A stretch of 12,792 nt of DNA, taken from assembly GCA_029239545.1 (NCBI GenBank), contig JARBUQ010000057.1, positions 1 through 12,792 of the forward strand, in the 5' to 3' direction. Origin of the DNA: Paenibacillus sp. (GTDB taxonomy: Bacteria; Bacillota; Bacilli; Paenibacillales; NBRC-103111). Below are positions 7,717 through 12,792 of this stretch, in pieces. The position numbers and the translations under genes are program-made. Each line of letters starts with the position of its first letter. Position 1 is the first letter of the stretch. The notes beneath the pieces were generated by a model. It was given only the letters and a program-made list of their open reading frames with translations, ran no database searches and was not told the DNA's origin.

Positions 7717-8676
7717 ATGAAAGAGGTTCATGTTCAGACACAAGGAATCAAATTGGCTCCCGGACGATGGGATCGATTAAAACGCAGGATGTGGCGAGAG
7801 CGCTTCATTTATCTTTTGATGCTGCCTGGCGTGTTGTATTACATTATTTATCGCTATGTTCCGATGGCTGGTTTAATTATCGCGTTTCAGGATTTCAACC
7901 CGTTTAACGAGAGCATTTGGACTAACGAATGGGTTGGGTTCAAATATTTCTTGAGAATTTTTGAAGACGCAGAGGTTATCAAGGTCATATGGAACACGCT
8001 TCAGATTTCTTTTCTGCAAATCGGTATGGCCTTTCCGATCTCCATCGTATTGGCTCTCATGCTTAACGAAGTAAAAAACGAATTTTTCAAACGTGTTATA
8101 CAGTCTATGGTCTACTTGCCCCACTTTTTGTCATGGGTCGTTGTGGCCGGTATTTTCATCGTCTTTTTACGCGGTGAAGGCTTAGTCAACAAGTTCCTAG
8201 TAGATTACTTAGGCGTGAGCGCCATCCCTTTTCTAACAGATCCCGCTCTGTTCAAGCCAATTATTATTTTACAGGTTATATGGAAGGAATCGGGCTGGAG
8301 CACAATCATCTTCCTCGCTGCACTCGCAGGTGTTAATCCTTCACTCTATGAAGCCGCTAGAATCGACGGAGCGGGTCGTTGGCGTTTGCTATGGCATGTG
8401 ACGCTGCCCGCCATTCGCAGTGTAATTATTATTTTGTTCATTCTGCGTCTCGGCAATGTCATGGATACAGGTTTCGAACAAATCTTTCTCATGCTGAATC
8501 CATTTACTATGGAAACAGGAAACGTGCTGGATACTTACGTGTACTACAAAGGCATTCAACAGGGAGACGTAAGCTTTGCAACGGCTGTTGGCATGTTCAA
8601 AGGATTGGTAGGACTTGTACTGGTTGTGATCGCGAACCGGGTCGCCAAACGCTTTGGCGAAGACGGTTTATATTAG
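7717..8676 (+). CDS. Sugar ABC importer permease, LplB type (second system)
   Basis: This 319-residue membrane protein has a basic cytoplasmic N-terminus, segment 1 at about 30-47, the family motif YVPMAGLIIAFQDFNPF, further segments, and an EAA loop starting at E212 (EAARIDGAG, then TLPA). It is visibly homologous to the leftward LplB-type gene, sharing blocks such as IIFLAALAGV/IIYLAALAGI and GWSTIIF/GWSSIIY. The ATG at 7717 is preceded by an AGGGGGG run that overlaps the previous stop codon but sits 12 bases away, a long spacing. No better start exists nearby. It forms the channel with the next gene. Confidence 0.93.
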   Translation: MKEVHVQTQGIKLAPGRWDRLKRRMWRERFIYLLMLPGVLYYIIYRYVPMAGLIIAFQDFNPFNESIWTNEWVGFKYFLRIFEDAEVIKVIWNTLQISFLQIGMAFPISIVLALMLNEVKNEFFKRVIQSMVYLPHFLSWVVVAGIFIVFLRGEGLVNKFLVDYLGVSAIPFLTDPALFKPIIILQVIWKESGWSTIIFLAALAGVNPSLYEAARIDGAGRWRLLWHVTLPAIRSVIIILFILRLGNVMDTGFEQIFLMLNPFTMETGNVLDTYVYYKGIQQGDVSFATAVGMFKGLVGLVLVVIANRVAKRFGEDGLY

Positions 8677-8698
8677 GGAAAAAGGTGTGACTTCAAAA

Positions 8699-9577
8699 AT
8701 GATCAAACAAACGCTTTCCGATCGAATCACCGATTTTATAAACATGGTACTACTGGTAATCATTGCTGTCACCATGCTGTTTCCATTCCTGCACATCTTT
8801 GCGGTTTCCTTCTCCTCCCTTAGAGATGTGCTGGAGAGGGATCTGATTATGTGGCCGCGCGAGTGGGTCAGTGACGCCTATCGAACGATACTTGCATCCA
8901 AAAGCTTCACGCGATCACTCGGTGTAACGGCATACGTAACGATCGTCGGAACACTTGTTAATCTGTTTTTTACGGCTACCTTAGCATACGGACTCACCCG
9001 CAACGTGTTGGGTCAGCGCGTTATCATGCTGATGGTGGTATTTACGATCTTGTTCTCAGCCGGGATGATTCCGACTTATTTGATCGTAAAAGAAACAGGA
9101 CTGATTAACTCCCTATGGGCACTCATCATACCCACGGCAATCAGCTCCTTCAACCTGATTGTCATCAGACAATTTTTCTTAAGCATCCCGAACGAACTGA
9201 ATGAAGCCGCTTTAATCGATGGCGCTAATGAAATGAGAACGTTCTGGTCGATCATTCTTCCGTTATCCAAGCCTTCACTTGCTGCATTCGGATTGTTTTA
9301 CGCGGTGAACCACTGGAACACCTACTTTGCCGGCATTCTCTATTTAAACGATTCCTCGAAATGGCCCATCCAGGTTATTCTCAGGCAAATCGTAATTGTC
9401 AACGAGCCTACAGCTGCACTGGGCCAGGAAGTGATGCTAATGATGGAAAATCCTCCTCCGCCTATTACCATTCAAATGGCAGCGATTCTGCTGGCTACAC
9501 TTCCGATTCTGATCGTTTATCCATTCCTGCAAAAACATTTTGCTAAGGGGGTGATGCTCGGTTCGGTCAAAGGGTAG
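8699..9577 (+). CDS. Sugar ABC importer permease, LplC/YtcP type (second system)
   Basis: This is a 292-residue membrane protein from the ATG at 8699. Segment 1 is at about 14-36, the EAA loop starts at E169 (EAALIDGAN, then LPLSKP), and the C-terminus LQKHFAKGVMLGSVKG is the family pattern. The start is uncertain. A GTG at 8687 has AGGGA seven bases before it and adds four residues, while the ATG has AAGGTG eleven bases upstream. A TTG at 8654, inside the preceding gene, also keeps the frame but has no support. It pairs with the LplB-type protein encoded 22 bases upstream. Residues about 240-265 carry a proline-rich insertion (ENPPPPITI) before the last segment, where related proteins carry other loops of similar length. 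Confidence 0.92.
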   Translation: MIKQTLSDRITDFINMVLLVIIAVTMLFPFLHIFAVSFSSLRDVLERDLIMWPREWVSDAYRTILASKSFTRSLGVTAYVTIVGTLVNLFFTATLAYGLTRNVLGQRVIMLMVVFTILFSAGMIPTYLIVKETGLINSLWALIIPTAISSFNLIVIRQFFLSIPNELNEAALIDGANEMRTFWSIILPLSKPSLAAFGLFYAVNHWNTYFAGILYLNDSSKWPIQVILRQIVIVNEPTAALGQEVMLMMENPPPPITIQMAAILLATLPILIVYPFLQKHFAKGVMLGSVKG

Positions 9578-9658
9578 TCTGGATTACTCCAATGGCAAGG
9601 CAAGGATGTTATTGGCAACAAACGATGCACAACAATGAACTTTATGGAGGGTGTCACT

Positions 9659-11257
9659 ATGAAAGGGAAAAAACTGATCGTTTTAACGATGGCTACATCC
9701 ATGGTGCTGGCTGCATGCAGCTCAGGAGACAGCAAAGATCCGAAGGAAACAGGAAGCGGGAGCAGTGCTGCTCCAACTCAATCCCCGGCAGTCAAAAACG
9801 ATAAAAAACACGTGATAAGCGGTATCACATACGTATACGGCAATCCGGCTCCTGTGAACGGGCCAGGCCAAAAAGCGCTCAATGAAAAATTTAATGTGGA
9901 TTACAAGGTTGAGAAGGTCCCTCAGGAAAATTTTGTAGAGAAGCTTACTGCCGTAGTGGCTGGAGGCGATGCGCCGGACATGATTGGTTTTCGTCCCAAT
10001 GACCTGACCTTATTCCAAAAATGGGCGAAGCAAGGAGCGTTCCTTCCAATCGATGATGCTATCATCAATAAATATCCTTCCTTAAAAGCTGTGCCAAAAG
10101 AAGTATGGGACCAGTTCAAGGTAAACGGGAAAATATACGGCATTCCTTCTTGGGCGCCAACTGAAGGCAACTCCTTTATTATCCGCAAGGATTGGCTTGA
10201 TAACCTTGGACTTAAGGTACCTACTAGCTATGAGGAGCTAAAACAGGTCGCAATTGCATTCACTAAGAATGATCCTGACAAGAATGGCAAGCAGGACACC
10301 TATGGTCTTGCAATGGGTCAGAACATTAACCCCGACTTTGCAATGGGACCATATTGGCAGTCCGGAACTTGGTATCACAAGGATAAGGACGGCAACTTCA
10401 TCCCAGGCATTATGTCCGAAGGGCGTAAGGAGCTCGTTCAATTTTTCGCTGATTTGAATAAGGAAAAAGCGATCACACCTGATTTTGCGGTATTGAATTG
10501 GGCGGATACGAATAAAGAGTTTTACTCCGGGAAAGCTGGCGTGTTCCTTGTAGCCCCGCGCGGGATGTCACAGCCGTACATGGAAAGTCTGCTGGCATTG
10601 AACCCTGGTGCACAATTCGCTGTGATGGCTCCGTTCAAGCAGCCGGATGGTCATCAGGGTTTCACTTCCGGGACGGGTTATGCACGTTTCAACGCATTAA
10701 ACGCTAAGCTGTCTAAAGAAACGGATAAGTTGGACAAGGTGCTTGAGATGTTTGAATTCTCAAGAAAGTTTTATCCAGCCACTCAGCAAAACGCAGCAAA
10801 CAAAGATCATGATTTCTTCTATGGTGGAGAAGGCACCGGGTATAAAGTCGAAAACGGCAAGCGTGTCATGTTGAAACCTCAGGATGGTCTGGATCCCTCC
10901 GTTTACTTCCAGGATCAAACGAACTGGATCACGACCGGGACGAATCCGGAATTCGAAAATGCCTATACAGAGCCGAAGCTGATTCAATTAACCAAAGACT
11001 TAATGGCGTTGAACGGTCAAATGAAGCACTACTACCCACCGAACTATGGAATTATTTCTGAGACAGAAACTACGAAGGGCGCTGAGCTGCTCACCTTTAT
11101 GTTGAACGAGCAAACCAAAATGATCGCCGGCCAACGTCCAATCTCCGACTGGGATGCCCTGGTACAGGAGTACCTGAAACGTGGTGGAACGCAAATCATC
11201 AAGGAAGTGAACGATGGCATCAAAGAGCGCGGATATAAAGATCTGGTATGGAAGTAA
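9659..11257 (+). CDS. Extracellular sugar-binding lipoprotein, family 1 (second system)
   Basis: The product has 532 residues. A basic N-terminus, a hydrophobic core and LAAC (Cys20) form a lipoprotein signal peptide, followed by a Ser/Gly-rich linker (to about 45). The mature part is a family 1 solute-binding protein of the long LipO/AlgQ-like kind. A loop DPDKNGKQD (205-213) has the acidic spacing of an EF-hand-like calcium site. The start at 9659 is chosen over the in-frame ATG at 9635 because GGAGGGTG (9646-9653) sits at proper distance and the signal peptide then starts correctly. It ends the rightward operon, 81 bases after the permease pair, and should deliver an oligosaccharide to it. 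A paralog lies just downstream. Confidence 0.95.
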   Translation: MKGKKLIVLTMATSMVLAACSSGDSKDPKETGSGSSAAPTQSPAVKNDKKHVISGITYVYGNPAPVNGPGQKALNEKFNVDYKVEKVPQENFVEKLTAVVAGGDAPDMIGFRPNDLTLFQKWAKQGAFLPIDDAIINKYPSLKAVPKEVWDQFKVNGKIYGIPSWAPTEGNSFIIRKDWLDNLGLKVPTSYEELKQVAIAFTKNDPDKNGKQDTYGLAMGQNINPDFAMGPYWQSGTWYHKDKDGNFIPGIMSEGRKELVQFFADLNKEKAITPDFAVLNWADTNKEFYSGKAGVFLVAPRGMSQPYMESLLALNPGAQFAVMAPFKQPDGHQGFTSGTGYARFNALNAKLSKETDKLDKVLEMFEFSRKFYPATQQNAANKDHDFFYGGEGTGYKVENGKRVMLKPQDGLDPSVYFQDQTNWITTGTNPEFENAYTEPKLIQLTKDLMALNGQMKHYYPPNYGIISETETTKGAELLTFMLNEQTKMIAGQRPISDWDALVQEYLKRGGTQIIKEVNDGIKERGYKDLVWK

Positions 11258-11280
11258 ATAGACCAGGCCACCTGGCCAAG

Positions 11281-11312
11281 CGGAAAGGGCTAATTAATTT
11301 TGGCCCTTTTCG
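11281..11312 (+). terminator. Probable terminator after the binding protein gene
   Basis: CGGAAAGGGC (11281-11290) pairs with GCCCTTTTCG (11303-11312) over ten base pairs including one G-T, with a 12-base AT-rich loop. The T run forms part of the stem's 3' arm rather than a free tail, so termination may be partial. A smaller hairpin (CCAGG-CCA-CCTGG, 11263-11275) lies just before it. Confidence 0.55.
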
Positions 11313-11378
11313 CGATTTACAAATGAGGCAAGAATGCAAGCGGTCCTACTTGTTTAAATACAGCAGCTCGATTCAGTT

Positions 11379-11396
11379 ATAGCTTCATGCTATGAT
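11379..11396 (+). promoter_or_regulatory. Candidate extended -10 promoter with overlapping inverted repeat
   Basis: TGC TATGAT (11388-11396) is an extended -10 element; no convincing -35 is visible. The inverted repeat ATAGC-TTCAT-GCTAT (11379-11393) overlaps it and could be an operator. It would drive the second binding protein gene with a leader of about 60 bases. Its place after the terminator supports independent transcription. Confidence 0.4.
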
Positions 11397-11463
11397 GAGG
11401 GGGATCATCGATGGAAAGTCTTACAGTTCCAACAGTCCACAACTCATGAGAGGGGCAGCGATA

Positions 11464-12792
11464 GTGAAAAAACCGAAGTGGTTGATGGGAGTATTAAGCT
11501 TTCTGCTATGTGCAAGCCTTATCGCTTGTTCGTCAAATACGCCTGCGGAGCCGAAAGAAGAAGCAAAAGCCGAGATCGGGAGAGAGAAGAAATACTTGAT
11601 TTCTTCGATTGGGTACATATTCGGCAATATTCCCCCTATGGATGGGGTTGGTTTAAAGCTGATTAATGAGAAATTCAATGTCGACTATAGACCCAATCTC
11701 GTAGTCCACTCCGAGTATTTGCAAAAATTAAGCGCGACTATTGCATCTGGCAATCTTCCAGACATCATTGCTCTGCAGGATGCGGATTCAAGCTTTTATA
11801 AGTGGGCCAAACAAGGCGCCTTTTTACCTATAGATGAATTCATTGACAAGTACGCTACTTTAAAAGCCGTTCCCAGCAATATGTGGAGTGCCCTCAAAGT
11901 AAACGGCCATACTTATGCCATCCCGCGATATTACCCGATGAATTACTCGCTTACCCCAGTCATTCGCAAGGATTGGCTCGATAAGCTGGGGCTTCCTATA
12001 CCTACCAGCTATGAGGAGCTGAAGAAAGTCGCGCTTGCTTTTACTAATCAGGATCCGGACGGCAACGGGAAACATGACACCTACGGGATCGCAATCGGAC
12101 AGGCCATTAATCCCGCATTTGCGATGGGTGCTTATTGGGATACGGCATTTTATCATAAAAATGACCAAGGGCAATATATAAATGGATATATAGGAGAGGG
12201 ACGCAAGCAGCTGGTTAGCTGGTTAACAGACCTCTATAAGCAGAATGCGTTAACGAAGGATTTCGCCTTCTTCAACTGGACGCAGACGAATAAGGAGTTT
12301 TATTCGGGACGAGCTGGGATTTTTATCGGGGCGGCCAGCGGTATGAGTGAAACTTATATGCAGAATCTGCTTGAAATAAGCCCACATGCCAAGATTGTTC
12401 CGCTACAGCCCTTCCTAGCGCCGGATGGCTCCAAAGGCTTTACCTCGGGAAGAGGCTACATGGGAATTATAGCACTGAACGCCAAGCTAGCCAATGAACC
12501 CGACAAGCTGAAACGGGTATTGGAGATGACCGATTTTGGCCGTCACTTTTACCCTTTTGAACAACGAAATGCTGACAATAAAGACTTTGATTGGTTCCGC
12601 GGGAAGAGCGGCACAGGATATATCGTTAGCAATGGAGTTATTCAATACGTACCTCAGGAAAAAGGCTTGGCCCCGTACGACTATTTTGCAGACAGACAAA
12701 TGTGGGCGCCTAATGATAAAGCAAACGGCTACTCCAACTCCTATAAAATCCCGCAATTACGAGAGCTGACAGGTGCTTTGGAGAAAATACAT
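11464..12792 (+). CDS. Paralogous sugar-binding lipoprotein, family 1 (3' end missing)
   Basis: 443 codons are present without a stop; the gene runs off the right edge, and by comparison with its neighbour roughly 80-90 codons are missing. The GTG at 11464 follows GAGAGGGG by 8 bases. An in-frame ATG at 11446 lacks such a site. The signal peptide ends in SLIAC (Cys22). The protein parallels the preceding lipoprotein along its length. Over an ungapped block (residues 245-342 here, 254-351 there) I count 55 identities in 98. It keeps the calcium-loop pattern DPDGNGKHD (197-205) and the NKEFYSG motif. It probably binds a related saccharide. It may serve the same permeases with another ligand range, or belong to a further operon beyond the window. 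Confidence 0.93.
   Translation, partial: MKKPKWLMGVLSFLLCASLIACSSNTPAEPKEEAKAEIGREKKYLISSIGYIFGNIPPMDGVGLKLINEKFNVDYRPNLVVHSEYLQKLSATIASGNLPDIIALQDADSSFYKWAKQGAFLPIDEFIDKYATLKAVPSNMWSALKVNGHTYAIPRYYPMNYSLTPVIRKDWLDKLGLPIPTSYEELKKVALAFTNQDPDGNGKHDTYGIAIGQAINPAFAMGAYWDTAFYHKNDQGQYINGYIGEGRKQLVSWLTDLYKQNALTKDFAFFNWTQTNKEFYSGRAGIFIGAASGMSETYMQNLLEISPHAKIVPLQPFLAPDGSKGFTSGRGYMGIIALNAKLANEPDKLKRVLEMTDFGRHFYPFEQRNADNKDFDWFRGKSGTGYIVSNGVIQYVPQEKGLAPYDYFADRQMWAPNDKANGYSNSYKIPQLRELTGALEKIH

Noticed and set aside
9589..9615. CCAAT/ATTGG inverted repeat between the permease and binding protein genes, as an attenuator
   Set aside because: It has only five paired bases around a 17-base loop; too weak to call a structure.
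11335..11348. CcpA cre-like site (TGCAAGCGGTCCTA)
   Set aside because: It misses three of the fixed or semi-fixed consensus positions, so it is not better than chance.

Overview
The window looks like chromosomal DNA from a Paenibacillus-type Firmicute. The pointers are strong AGGAGG-type ribosome binding sites, occasional GTG starts, LplB/YtcP-class sugar permeases, cysteine-anchored lipoprotein binding proteins and a membrane-bound AraC regulator of the YesS type. This is judged by eye from protein character; no search was run. The whole window reads as carbohydrate uptake and processing. I see no rRNA, tRNA, CRISPR array, insertion sequence or phage gene.

Left arm (1-2061, minus strand): a sugar ABC importer operon running leftward, in the order LplB-type permease, LplC/YtcP-type permease, and the first 34 codons of a solute-binding lipoprotein that runs off the left edge. 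A roughly 300-base divergent control region (2062-2366) separates it from a rightward gene for a 751-residue regulator. That regulator has two membrane segments, an outside sensor domain, a GGDEF-like middle and a C-terminal AraC DNA-binding domain, and its gene ends in a clear terminator.

Right arm (4814-11257, plus strand): a second operon with a beta-propeller protein, an alpha/beta hydrolase, LplB-type and LplC-type permeases, and a solute-binding lipoprotein. A probable terminator follows, then a candidate promoter and a second, paralogous solute-binding lipoprotein that runs off the right edge.

The inferred scheme is that the regulator senses a saccharide outside the cell and switches on one or both flanking importers. 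The binding proteins capture an oligosaccharide, the permease pairs move it inward, and the hydrolase and propeller protein act on it in the cytoplasm. No ATPase gene is present, so both importers probably borrow a shared MsmX-type ATPase encoded elsewhere. The substrate cannot be named from the sequence.

The points most worth a second look are a likely N-terminal frameshift in the propeller gene, the unassigned enzymatic role of that propeller, the tandem binding-protein paralogs, and the two mirror-image importers around one regulator.
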